Below are positions 55,437-64,000 of a stretch of 64,000 nt of DNA, piece after piece. The notes beneath the pieces are model-generated. The model saw nothing but the letters and a program-made list of their open reading frames with translations, did not search any database and had not been told where the DNA came from. The position numbers and the translations under genes are program-made. Where the stretch lies: assembly GCA_040506195.1 (NCBI GenBank), contig JBEVXH010000009.1, positions 122,531 through 186,530 on the forward strand, read 5' to 3'. The DNA comes from Thiodiazotropha sp040506195. Lineage in GTDB: Bacteria; Pseudomonadota; Gammaproteobacteria; Chromatiales; Chromatiaceae. The stretch's first letter is position 1. Every line of letters starts with the position of its first letter.

Positions 55437-56492
55437 TCAGTATCCGGCGTTCAACCGGGGAGAGACGATAACCCGGTCGATGTGTTGCTGAAATTCGATA
55501 CGGTCACGCATACTTGGGGATAGATGGACATCACCGTTCCCATCCACCAACATCACCTCGTTTATACCCATCTGAGCGGCAATGCTCTCCCACTGCCCGG
55601 GACCGGCGACACTCAAGGCGGTGGCAGCGGCATCGGCCAGCCCACCATCCATACTGATCACCGTCGCCGAGGCCACGTGCTCCACCGGATAACCTGTTCG
55701 CGGATCGAGAATATGGGCATAGCGTATCCCTTCATACTCCCTGTATCGCTCGTAGTTCCCTGAAGTAAGCACACACTCTCCATCTGAAACCGAGACTGAT
55801 GCGATCACACCTTCACCCAGCGGATTGCGGATACCGATCGTCCAGGGCCGGTCACCATGCCGACCGGAGACACAGAGATCCCCACCTGCATTGACGATAG
55901 CGTGTGCAATACCGGACCGCTTCAACTGCCGTATCGCCAGATTCAACGCATATCCCTTGGCGAGAGCCCCCAGATCCAAAGCCACTGCCCGATTGGAAGA
56001 GAAGATGCGATTCTGTTCAAAGGTGAGTTGAGCCATGGAGGGCGCCGCCCCAATCAATGAAGCAATCCTATTGCCATCCGGCGGAGGCCCTCCCGGGGGT
56101 TCATCACTATGAAAACCCCACTCCGCAATCAGCCCTCCTATCGCAGGATTGAAAAGATGATCACTCCACTCCGCATACCGTTTAGCCCGAAGCAGTAAAT
56201 CCGCCAGCTCAGGGGAGACGGTCATGGCGTCGCCCCGCACAATCGCCCTGTTGAGACGAACAAGCTCGCCATCTCCCTTCCAGGCATGCCACTCCCTGTG
56301 CATACCCTGAAATGTCCGCTCCAGACCTTGTACCGCGGCGTCAAACTCTGCCGGGTTATCGGTATAGGCCTTGATATCCAGCAGGGTGCCGAACACCAGC
56401 AGGGTCTGCTGATGATCCCGAGGGCCTCGTTCACAGGCGGCAATACCGATCAGCACAACAATCATCAGCAATATACGACAGCTCAATTGCAC
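55437..56492 (-). CDS. apbE: FAD:protein FMN transferase, ApbE lipoprotein
   Basis: Attaches FMN covalently to target proteins such as Na+-NQR or Rnf subunits, in the periplasm. With a GTG start at 56492, after AAAGG, the protein has 351 residues, exactly the E. coli length, and begins with a lipoprotein signal (ILLMIVVLIGIAAC). Flavin and metal motifs are present: ALDLGALAKGYALNLA, IVNAGGDLCVSG and a C-terminal GGLADAAATALSVAG. The longer frame to 56579 would add 29 polar residues before the signal and is rejected. No flavinylation target gene is in the window. Confidence 0.9.
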   Translation of the reverse strand: MQLSCRILLMIVVLIGIAACERGPRDHQQTLLVFGTLLDIKAYTDNPAEFDAAVQGLERTFQGMHREWHAWKGDGELVRLNRAIVRGDAMTVSPELADLLLRAKRYAEWSDHLFNPAIGGLIAEWGFHSDEPPGGPPPDGNRIASLIGAAPSMAQLTFEQNRIFSSNRAVALDLGALAKGYALNLAIRQLKRSGIAHAIVNAGGDLCVSGRHGDRPWTIGIRNPLGEGVIASVSVSDGECVLTSGNYERYREYEGIRYAHILDPRTGYPVEHVASATVISMDGGLADAAATALSVAGPGQWESIAAQMGINEVMLVDGNGDVHLSPSMRDRIEFQQHIDRVIVSPRLNAGY

Positions 56493-56673
56493 TTTGTAAC
56501 CTTTGGATAGCTGGTTATCTGAAGCGCAACTATACCCATTCGAACAGTGCTTGTGCAGCTGTTTGACGCGAACCGACATACAGGGTGTAGCCTGAATGAC
56601 TCACTCTTCGTATCTTAAGTCCCGGTGTTGCGAGACCGTATTCCACGACTCTGCGGATACAATAGCTGAACGG

Positions 56674-59600
56674 CTATACCTCGCCACCAGTCTTGTTATA
56701 GATTTGCAGCAGGGATAGCGACTGTTCAGACGAAACCGGTTCACAATAGAGCGTACCTTGGACTTCATCACATCCAAGCCGGGTCAATACCATTTTCTGG
56801 TTTTCGGTCTCAACACCTTCGGCGGTAACTTTTAAGCGCAGCCCCCTGGCCAGGGAGATGATGCCGTTAATGATGGTCTGGTCATATTCAGTCGGCAGTG
56901 TCTCTTCGAGAAATGAGCGGTCGATCTTTATTGCATCGATAGGCAATGCCCTCAGGTAGCTGAGAGATGAAAAACCTTTTCCGAAGTCATCCAGAGTAAA
57001 ATGAATACCGGCCTCGTTCATAGCCTGCATAACAGGTGTTGTTTGTTTGAAATTCTCCACCAGTGCGCTTTCGGTTATCTCGAGTTCCACATGGGTTGGA
57101 TCAATACCTGTTTGTTCACAGCATTCAAGCACCTTTTGAGTAAGTTTCGTTTTGCGTAACTGCACGGCTGAAAGATTGACGGCAACTCGGAGATCAGCAT
57201 AACCGGCATCATGCCAATGTTTCAGATCCAGGATTGCCTGTCTCAACACCCATATTCCCAGCTTATGTATCAGCCCGGTACTTTCCGCGACAGGAATAAA
57301 CTCTGATGGAGGTATCAAGCCGACCTTTGCGTGAGGCCATCGAGCCAGCGCCTCCATACAAACGATGCGCCCGCTCTTCAGATCGAATTTCGGCTGGTAG
57401 ACCAGCTCAAAGTGAGAGCGAACGATCGCCTTGTGCAACTGGCTCTCCAACCAGACCTTGTGATAGGCATCCCGGTTTATATCGGGTGAGAAGAAGTGGA
57501 TATTGTTGCTTCCCTGTTCCCGCTTGGCGGCAAACCGGGCCGAACTCGCCTTTTGCATCAGACCCACGGGAGTGTCGTCGTCATGCGGATAGAGTGCGAC
57601 ACCGACACTGAATGAAACAAACAACTCCTGGTCATTGATTTCGATCGGTTTTTTCAGGCCTAGCAGAATACGTCGGACAACCCAGGTAATCGATTCGATA
57701 TCGGTTACGTCCGTCAGAATCAGCGCGAATTCATCATTATTCACACGGGATATGGTGGATGACTCTTCATCATCCTGTTCGTCGATGACCGCGACAGTAT
57801 CGGTGATCCGCAAGGTATCGACCAGCCTGGTCGATATGACCTTAAGTATTCGATCGCCATTGGTGAAACCGAACGCTTCATTGATACTGCTGAAATCGTC
57901 AATATCGATTGATATCAGTGCCGCAGATTTTTCATATCGCTTACATCTGGCGAGAACCTGAAGTATACGATCAGAGAAGATGAACCTGTTGGGCAGGCCT
58001 GTGAGCTCATCCCTCCCTTCACGGCGTTTTATCTCTTCCCGGCTGTATTCGAGTTCCGACTCGAGATCACGCACCAGGTCCTCCAATCTGTGCAGCTCGC
58101 CCCGAAGAATCTTTTCCGCCTGGCCATCGGTCAGGCTTACACTCAGCTCCTCATCATCGCGCTCCGCTTTTTCCCGCGACCGCTCCTGCTCCGTCAAATC
58201 CGGATCCCAGGCGATAACACGGTTGCGTCCCTGTTCTTTGGCCAGGTAGAGAGCATCGTCTGCATTATTGATCAGCAGCATCGGATCATCCGTATCTTCC
58301 GCCATCAGTGCCAGACCGAAGCTTGCCGTCACCGTCCGTTTGTCGGTAAACAGATCATGACCCTTCTGTTGAATTTCGTTTCGCAGCCGTTCCGCCAGCA
58401 CCATCGCCTCTTCCTGATCCGCATGCGGCATGACCAGTGAAAACTCCTCACCGCCATAGCGGCCGACCACATCTTCAGGCCGTGAATTGACAATCAGGGT
58501 TTCAGCGACAAACTTTATCACCTTGTCGCCATTGGCATGGCCATACTGGTCGTTAATCGATTTGAAATGATCAATATCGATCATCATGAAGACCAACCCG
58601 GTACCCTCTTTGACAGCGGACTCGAACAGTGCATCGTACTTCTCGAAGAATGCACGCCGGTTGTAACACCCAGTCAACGAATCGCGGGTGGCCAGCAGTT
58701 CAAGTTCCACGGTTTTATCCCGCAACGCCTTCTCCGAAGTACGCAGTTTTTCAAGTGTCGACTGAAGTTCCCGGTGCTTTTTCTCCAAGTCGGTCATATC
58801 ATCGAAGGTCGCCAGCACACCTCGCGGCCTGCCCTTGCCATCGAAGATCGGAGCGGTGTTGACCGAAAATGTACGTTCGTTTTTGTTCACCAACTGCAGA
58901 TGCATAGGGATCCCTGTTTTTCGCTCCATGCTCTGCATACTGGTACGCCATGGAAAGACATCCGCCTTGATCCCCTTCTCCCTTTTGCGCCATGCCAACT
59001 CGTCCGCCCGCAGACCGATCAAGGCATCTTCTTCGATGTTGACCTTCTCGGTAAAGGAATCGTTGGCCAATATGATCTGGTCTTTCTCGTCCAGGATGAT
59101 CAGCCCCTCGGAAAGCGCATTGAAGGCGGAACGGACCCGTTCAGGTATCACCGCTTTGGGATCGAGTTCACGCAGGGTCCGCTTGATAAAGATCATGTAG
59201 AGGACAAACCCCATCAGGGCAACGAACAATAACAGTCCGCCAAGGGTGCCCAATGGAAGGTCGCTCTCCCTGTTCAAGGGAGCAAATGCCACCTCCAGGG
59301 TCCCCCAGCGGTTCCTGTTGGCCATGATCGGCACCCGCACATGGGTCGAAGTGGATTTATCCAGCGGCACGTCCACCCAGTGCCTCTCATGATCGCCGGC
59401 AATCAGGGAAACTCCCCGATTATTGCTCAGCGACACGGAGAGGACATCACCATTCCTCTCCACCACCGTCTCAAGGGTTGTGCGCAGAATATCGAGATCA
59501 TTTTTAGAAGCGGCGGAGGAAACCTGCACCGCCAGCGACTCGCAAAACTGTTTTCTCGCCTGCAGGGCCGTCTTGTCTTCGTCCGGAACAAAGCCGATCA

Positions 59601-59682
59601 AGCGCCCGAGAAGAAGAATACTCAGGGTGAGCATTACCAGCCCTATGGTGATCTTGATCGTCGGACTGATTCGAAACATCAT
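56674..59682 (-). CDS. membrane-bound GGDEF-GGDEF-EAL protein with periplasmic sensor and PAS domain
   Basis: 1002 residues. TM1 (about 10-31), a periplasmic sensor (32-144), TM2 (145-165), a PAS-like domain (185-300), coiled-coil linker, GGDEF 1 (330-490) with GGEEF at 410-414 and I-site RPED at 401-404. A second, degenerate GGDEF (555-735) has NNDEF at 648-652. The EAL domain (740-990) has EAL at 777-779, EITE at 868-871, DDFG at 898-901 and AEGVET at 954-959. It may therefore both make and break c-di-GMP, or one activity may dominate. A strong AGGAAGG site precedes tandem ATGs (59682, 59679). The start overlaps the stop of the giant repeat protein by four bases, so translation is probably coupled. 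Confidence 0.92.
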   Translation of the reverse strand: MMFRISPTIKITIGLVMLTLSILLLGRLIGFVPDEDKTALQARKQFCESLAVQVSSAASKNDLDILRTTLETVVERNGDVLSVSLSNNRGVSLIAGDHERHWVDVPLDKSTSTHVRVPIMANRNRWGTLEVAFAPLNRESDLPLGTLGGLLLFVALMGFVLYMIFIKRTLRELDPKAVIPERVRSAFNALSEGLIILDEKDQIILANDSFTEKVNIEEDALIGLRADELAWRKREKGIKADVFPWRTSMQSMERKTGIPMHLQLVNKNERTFSVNTAPIFDGKGRPRGVLATFDDMTDLEKKHRELQSTLEKLRTSEKALRDKTVELELLATRDSLTGCYNRRAFFEKYDALFESAVKEGTGLVFMMIDIDHFKSINDQYGHANGDKVIKFVAETLIVNSRPEDVVGRYGGEEFSLVMPHADQEEAMVLAERLRNEIQQKGHDLFTDKRTVTASFGLALMAEDTDDPMLLINNADDALYLAKEQGRNRVIAWDPDLTEQERSREKAERDDEELSVSLTDGQAEKILRGELHRLEDLVRDLESELEYSREEIKRREGRDELTGLPNRFIFSDRILQVLARCKRYEKSAALISIDIDDFSSINEAFGFTNGDRILKVISTRLVDTLRITDTVAVIDEQDDEESSTISRVNNDEFALILTDVTDIESITWVVRRILLGLKKPIEINDQELFVSFSVGVALYPHDDDTPVGLMQKASSARFAAKREQGSNNIHFFSPDINRDAYHKVWLESQLHKAIVRSHFELVYQPKFDLKSGRIVCMEALARWPHAKVGLIPPSEFIPVAESTGLIHKLGIWVLRQAILDLKHWHDAGYADLRVAVNLSAVQLRKTKLTQKVLECCEQTGIDPTHVELEITESALVENFKQTTPVMQAMNEAGIHFTLDDFGKGFSSLSYLRALPIDAIKIDRSFLEETLPTEYDQTIINGIISLARGLRLKVTAEGVETENQKMVLTRLGCDEVQGTLYCEPVSSEQSLSLLQIYNKTGGEV

Positions 59683-62600
59683 GAATCCTTCCTAAAAAAG
59701 ACGGATCGATTTTTTTCGGGCTTTTTCTTTCGATCAAACAGCTTGGCCAGTCGCTTCTCTTCAGGATCTTCCTCTGGCGTATGATCCTGATCCTCGTCAC
59801 GCCGTTTGGCATGCGCCGAGAGTACAGGCAGCGGATCGATCTGCCGCCACAGCGGCGTAAACGACAGCAGGCTGGCCGAAAGCACGCCGGCGCGCAACAG
59901 CCAGGCCACATAACCGGCGGACAACGTCAGGGTACTGAACGTCGCGCTTTGTACCACTATCCTGTCAGTCGATGTCTGCTGCCCCTGGTGTTCGGACATC
60001 TCGCTGTTCATGGAATCGAGCAGATGCCATATCTCCTCAGGCACCTCGATCAACTCACCGATGCCGGTATCGAATGCCGGTAACTCATCCGGCGCAACGG
60101 GCACCGGAGTCAGGCGGGCCTGATGATAGTCGTAACGATAGCTGTTGCGACCGTCGCCTGAAAACAGGGAGGGGGAAAGACGTTCGATGGCGGGGCGTTC
60201 GATATCGTCAATCACGCCCTGAGTCGGTTCTTCGGTTTCAAACGAGAGCGATGCCTCCTGCTCCTCACCACTCGGTTCCTCCGAAACAGCATCGACATCG
60301 GGGGAAGGCTGCTGCGACGGCCCGGCTTTATCCGTTGTAGCCTGAGATTCAACAGGTTCCTCAGGGTCCAGATCAAAGATAATATCATCAAGATAGGGCT
60401 GTTCCGGTTCAGAGGGAGGTTCGACCACTCTGTTCAAGGCAACTCTGAATGTATGCAGGGAGTAGGAGCCGTCTTCACTGGTGGCGCGCACCGTGATCTC
60501 GAACTGCGAGGCCTCCCGGCTCTCAACGGTCGATGCCAGGGTAATGGTGCCGCTGGCCGGATCGATAGCAAAAAGTCCGTTTGAATCATCATCCAGACTG
60601 TAGGTGATTCGATTGTGGCTACTATCGGGGTCTTCCGCCCAGACAGTGATACCGACACCGTCATTGAGCGAATCGGAAAGCGAGATCGCATCAGGCGTAT
60701 CCTCCACATCCATCAACAGCCCCACATCGAACTCATCCACATCCGTAACCTCGATGGTGAAGGTTTGGCGGTCCGTTCCACCGTTACCATCCGACACCAA
60801 TACCTGAACCTGATACAGGTTATCCTGACCGGCATCAAGCGGGTTCTCCATATCCGGCGCTTGGGTAAATACCAATTCACCACTCATGGGGTCGATGCTG
60901 AACAATCCCAGGTCGGCGCCCCCATCGATTGCGAATGTGAGCGCATCGTTCTCAGGATCATCGGCGGTAACCATGGCCACCAGGGTGGTATTTTCCTCTA
61001 GTGAGAGTAGAACATTTTCATTTTCACCATGACTGGTTATGACTGGCGAGTCGTTTACCGAAATAACGTCAATCTCCACCAGGTAACTGTTGTTCCCGCC
61101 ATTGCCATCGCTCACGCTATAGATAAAGCTGTCAGCGCCATGATAGTCGGCATCAGGCGTATAACTGAATTCACCATCCGCCTCGACAGTAACAACACCA
61201 TGAACAGGATCGGTCTCCAATTGATATATAACCGTATCCCCATCGTCGTCATTCGCTACCGGCAAATTGCCAGTGTGGACCGTGTCCTCTAAAACACTGA
61301 TTACCACGTCCGAAGACACCGGGTCGTTATTTGTTGCAACGACATCAATGGCGACCGTGGCATCGGCCGTCTCACCGTCGTTATCGGTGATGCGGTAAGT
61401 AAAGCTGTCGGTGAAGTTCTCGCTACCGTCATGGGTATACGAGAAGGTGCCGTCACTGTTCAGTGTCAGGGTACCGTTCATAACGTCGGTTACCAGTGAG
61501 ACCGTGACCGGGGTATCGCCTAAACCAGTATCATTATTGAGGACCGTACTGAAACCACCGTCCAGGGTAGTGGTCGTGCCGCCTTCCGCGACGGTAATAC
61601 TGTCGGTGTTCGCGACCGGGGTTTCATCGGAGACCGGGGTGACGTTGATGGTCACCGTGGCATCGGCCGTCTCACCGTCGTTATCGGTGATGCGGTAGGT
61701 AAAGGAATCGGTGAAGTTCTCTGAGCCGTCATGAGTGTAACTGAAGGTGCCATCACTGTTCAGGGTCAGCGTGCCATTCGTCACATCGGTGACCAGCGAA
61801 ACCGTGGCCGGTGTGTCACCCAGGCCGGTGTCGTTATTCAGGACCGTTGACGAGCCGCCCACCAGGGTGATGGCCGTGCCGCCTTCCGCGACGGTGATAC
61901 TGTCGGCATTGGCGACCGGGGTTTCATCGGAGACCGGGGTGACGTTGATGGTCACCGTGGCATCGGCCGTCTCACCGTCGTTATCGGTAATTCGATAGGT
62001 GAACGAGTCAGTGAAGTTTTCCGAACCGTCGTGGGTATAGCTGAAGGTGCCATCACTGTTCAGGGTCAGCGTGCCATTCGTCACATCGGTGACCAGCGAA
62101 ACCGTGGCCGGTGTGTCACCCAGGCCAGTGTCGTTATTCAGGACCGTTGACGAGCCGCCCACCAGGGTGATGGCCGTTCCGCCCTCGGCCACGCTGATGC
62201 TGTCGGCATTGGCGACCGGGGTTTCATCGGAGACCGGAGTGACGTTGATGGTGACTGTAGCGTCGGCCATTTCACCATCATTATCAGTCACGCGGTAAGT
62301 AAAGCTATCGGTGAGGTTCTCCGAACCGTCATGGGTATAGCTGAAGGTGCCGTCACCGTTGAGGGTCAAGGACCCGTTGGTCACATCCGTCACCAGGCTT
62401 ACCGTGACGGGCGTATCGCCCAGGCCGGTATCGTTGTTCAGGACGGTGCTGAATCCACCGTCCAACAAGGTGGCAGTGCCGCCCTCGGCCACGCTGATGC
62501 TGTCGGCGTTGGCGACAGGAGCGGCATCACTCACCGGGGTAACATTGATCGTGACCGCGGCGTCGGCCGTCTCGCCGTCGTTGTCGGTGATGCGGTAGGT

Positions 62601-64000
62601 AAAGGAATCGGTGAAGTTCTCCGAACCGTCGTGAGTGTAGCTGAAGGTGCCGTCACCGTTGAGGGTCAGGGTGCCGTATGTGACATCCGTCACCAGGCTT
62701 ACAGTGACGGGCGTATCGCCCAGGCCGGTATCGTTATTCAGGACGGTTGCAAAACCACCATCCAACAAGGTGGCAGTGCCGCCTTCGGCGACTATGACGG
62801 TATCAGCATTGGCGACCGGGGTTTCATCGGAGACCGGGGTGACGTTGATCGTGACCGTGGCGTCGGCCGTCTCGCCGTCGTTGTCGGTAACGCGGTAGGT
62901 AAAGGAATCGCTTAAGTTCTCGCTTCCGTCATGGGTATAGCTGAAGGTACCGTCACCGTTGAGGGTCAGGGTGCCGTTCGTCACATCCGTGACCAGGCTT
63001 ACCGTTACGGGGGTGTCACCCAGGCCGGTGTCGTTGTTGAGGACGGTCGCAAAGCCACCATCCAGGGTGGTGGCGATACCACCCTCGGCCACGCTGATGC
63101 TGTCTGCGTTGGCCACGGGTGTGGCATCACTCACCGGCGTGATGTTAATCGTTACCGTGGCGTCGGCGGTCTCGCCGTCGTTGTCGGTGACGCGGTAGGT
63201 GAAGCTGTCGGTAAAGTTTTCACTGCCATCATGGGTATACGAGAACGTACCGTCACCGTTGAGGGTCAGGGTGCCGTTCATCACATCCTGAACGAGTGAA
63301 ACCGTTACCGGCGTATCGCCGAGGCCAGTGTCGTTATTCAGGATCGTTGACGAGCCGCCCACCAGGGTGATGGCCGTTCCGCCCTCGGCCACGCTGATGC
63401 TGTCGGCATTGGCGACCGGGGTTTCATCGGAGACCGGAGTGACGTTGATGGTGACTGTAGCGTCGGCCATTTCACCATCATTATCAGTCACGCGGTAAGT
63501 AAAGCTATCGGTGAGGTTTTCCGAACCGTCGTGGGTATACGAGAACGTACCGTCACCGTTGAGGGTCAAGGACCCGTTGGTTACATCGGTCACCAGGCTT
63601 ACAGTGACGGGTGTATCGCCCAGGCCGGTGTCGTTGTTGAGGACGGTTGTAAAACCGCCATTGAGTGTCGTAGCCGTACCGCCTTCTGCCACGCTGATAC
63701 TGTCTGCGTTGGCCACGGGTGTGGCATCACTCACCGGCGTGATGTTAATCGTTACCGTGGCGTCGGCCGCCTCGCCGTCGTTGTCGGTGACGCGGTAGGT
63801 GAAGCTGTCGGTGAAGTTCTCTGAGCCGTCGTGAGTGTAACTGAATGTGCCGTCACTATTGAGGGTCAGGGACCCGTTGGTCACATCTGTGACCAGGCTT
63901 ACCGTTACCGGCGTATCGCCCAGGCCGGTGTCGTTGTTGAGGACGGTTGTAAAACCGCCATTGAGTGTCGTAGCCGTACCGCCTTCTGCCACGCTGATAC
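59679..64000 (-). CDS. giant VCBS/cadherin-type repeat protein with C-terminal membrane anchor (5' end outside window)
   Basis: The last 1437 or more codons of a very large extracytoplasmic protein; the frame is open at the right edge. From N to C: nine 100-residue VCBS-type repeats (each starting VAEGGTATTL, with NNDTGLGDTPVTVSLV, GDGTFSYTHDGSEN and DSFTYRVTDNDGE), one tandem-95/cadherin-like repeat (SVLEDTVHTG...), and two cadherin-like domains with calcium-binding DxNDxP-like turns. Next come a Pro/Glu-rich acidic spacer, a hydrophobic segment (SAGYVAWLLRAGVLSASLLS) and a charged tail of about 45 residues (RKKKPEKNRS). The likely topology is a cell-surface or periplasmic stalk fixed in the inner membrane. 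Its stop overlaps the GGDEF-EAL gene. Confidence 0.88.
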   Translation of the reverse strand, partial: ISVAEGGTATTLNGGFTTVLNNDTGLGDTPVTVSLVTDVTNGSLTLNSDGTFSYTHDGSENFTDSFTYRVTDNDGEAADATVTINITPVSDATPVANADSISVAEGGTATTLNGGFTTVLNNDTGLGDTPVTVSLVTDVTNGSLTLNGDGTFSYTHDGSENLTDSFTYRVTDNDGEMADATVTINVTPVSDETPVANADSISVAEGGTAITLVGGSSTILNNDTGLGDTPVTVSLVQDVMNGTLTLNGDGTFSYTHDGSENFTDSFTYRVTDNDGETADATVTINITPVSDATPVANADSISVAEGGIATTLDGGFATVLNNDTGLGDTPVTVSLVTDVTNGTLTLNGDGTFSYTHDGSENLSDSFTYRVTDNDGETADATVTINVTPVSDETPVANADTVIVAEGGTATLLDGGFATVLNNDTGLGDTPVTVSLVTDVTYGTLTLNGDGTFSYTHDGSENFTDSFTYRITDNDGETADAAVTINVTPVSDAAPVANADSISVAEGGTATLLDGGFSTVLNNDTGLGDTPVTVSLVTDVTNGSLTLNGDGTFSYTHDGSENLTDSFTYRVTDNDGEMADATVTINVTPVSDETPVANADSISVAEGGTAITLVGGSSTVLNNDTGLGDTPATVSLVTDVTNGTLTLNSDGTFSYTHDGSENFTDSFTYRITDNDGETADATVTINVTPVSDETPVANADSITVAEGGTAITLVGGSSTVLNNDTGLGDTPATVSLVTDVTNGTLTLNSDGTFSYTHDGSENFTDSFTYRITDNDGETADATVTINVTPVSDETPVANTDSITVAEGGTTTTLDGGFSTVLNNDTGLGDTPVTVSLVTDVMNGTLTLNSDGTFSYTHDGSENFTDSFTYRITDNDGETADATVAIDVVATNNDPVSSDVVISVLEDTVHTGNLPVANDDDGDTVIYQLETDPVHGVVTVEADGEFSYTPDADYHGADSFIYSVSDGNGGNNSYLVEIDVISVNDSPVITSHGENENVLLSLEENTTLVAMVTADDPENDALTFAIDGGADLGLFSIDPMSGELVFTQAPDMENPLDAGQDNLYQVQVLVSDGNGGTDRQTFTIEVTDVDEFDVGLLMDVEDTPDAISLSDSLNDGVGITVWAEDPDSSHNRITYSLDDDSNGLFAIDPASGTITLASTVESREASQFEITVRATSEDGSYSLHTFRVALNRVVEPPSEPEQPYLDDIIFDLDPEEPVESQATTDKAGPSQQPSPDVDAVSEEPSGEEQEASLSFETEEPTQGVIDDIERPAIERLSPSLFSGDGRNSYRYDYHQARLTPVPVAPDELPAFDTGIGELIEVPEEIWHLLDSMNSEMSEHQGQQTSTDRIVVQSATFSTLTLSAGYVAWLLRAGVLSASLLSFTPLWRQIDPLPVLSAHAKRRDEDQDHTPEEDPEEKRLAKLFDRKKKPEKNRSVFFRKDS
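61340..64000 (-). repeat. tandem array of 300-bp coding repeats (nine units in the window)
   Basis: Units repeat every 300 bases exactly, encoding the VCBS-like repeats. Some blocks are almost identical at DNA level, for example 61741-61900 with 62041-62200, and 62161-62340 with 63361-63540. That points to recent duplication or gene conversion. The array continues beyond the right edge. Confidence 0.93.

Noticed and set aside
61411..63824. Repeated plus-strand frames with similar peptides across the 61-64 kb region
   Set aside because: They are the complementary strand of the 300-bp coding repeats of the giant protein, so similarity between them is a by-product.
61340..64000. Direct repeats that could suggest a CRISPR array or satellite
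   Set aside because: The unit is 300 bases, stays in frame, and encodes a VCBS-type domain; there are no short repeats with unique spacers.
1..64000. tRNA, rRNA, insertion sequences, prophage genes and CRISPR-Cas
   Set aside because: None was recognised on reading both strands. A dedicated scan could still find a short RNA gene that I missed.

Overview
The window looks like chromosomal DNA of a free-living or symbiotic gammaproteobacterium, probably a sulfur-oxidiser-like Chromatiales relative (Sedimenticola/Thiodiazotropha type). This is an inference from gene order and protein flavour; no rRNA or tRNA gene was recognised. Gene order resembles Pseudomonas in several blocks: M23 peptidase-anmK-(erpA)-argC; lptD-surA-pdxA with amgK nearby; and maf-rng-yhdP-nitrilase-tldD-pmbA. 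Most genes are housekeeping and intact.

Layout. (1) 0-10 kb: cell-wall recycling (M23 peptidase, AnmK), a three-gene Bacillus/Wolinella-type succinate dehydrogenase/fumarate reductase, an OmpA lipoprotein, then a minus-strand group argC-DUF6776-bactofilin-erpA. (2) 10-11.3 kb: a DUF4126 membrane protein and a YefM/YoeB toxin-antitoxin pair with a recognisable operator. (3) 11.4-20.7 kb: a complete 2-methylcitrate cycle for propionate (prpE, GntR regulator, prpB, prpC, acnD, prpF). Paired GTCGAC-core operators with identical 62-bp spacing lie before prpE and before the regulator. Each of the four spacers after the regulator carries a palindromic repeat. (4) 21-28 kb: a porin, AmgK and an RND efflux pump with its adaptor. 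(5) 28-33 kb: lptD-surA-pdxA for outer-membrane biogenesis. (6) 33-43.4 kb, minus strand: rlmH, maf, rng, yhdP, a nitrilase-family amidase, tldD and pmbA. (7) 43.5-54 kb: RhlB, a Cys-cluster protein, a voltage-gated cation channel with an acidic, calcium-channel-like filter, a frameshifted repeat-protein gene with a heptamer tract, YrfG, NudE, CysQ, a tandem thioredoxin-fold protein, a diguanylate cyclase and a double CDGSH protein. (8) 54-64 kb: bioA, an ApbE-like flavin transferase, then a GGDEF-GGDEF-EAL protein translationally coupled to the 3' end of a giant repeat protein that runs off the window edge.

The most interesting units are: the giant protein, which has exact 300-bp repeats and a C-terminal inner-membrane anchor and overlaps a multi-domain c-di-GMP enzyme by 4 nt; the operator geometry and palindrome-filled spacers of the propionate locus; the channel filter; and the heptamer-repeat frameshifted gene. 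All calls are from reading the sequence without database searches. Start codons were moved inward from the longest reading frame where ribosome sites, promoters or family length argued for it.
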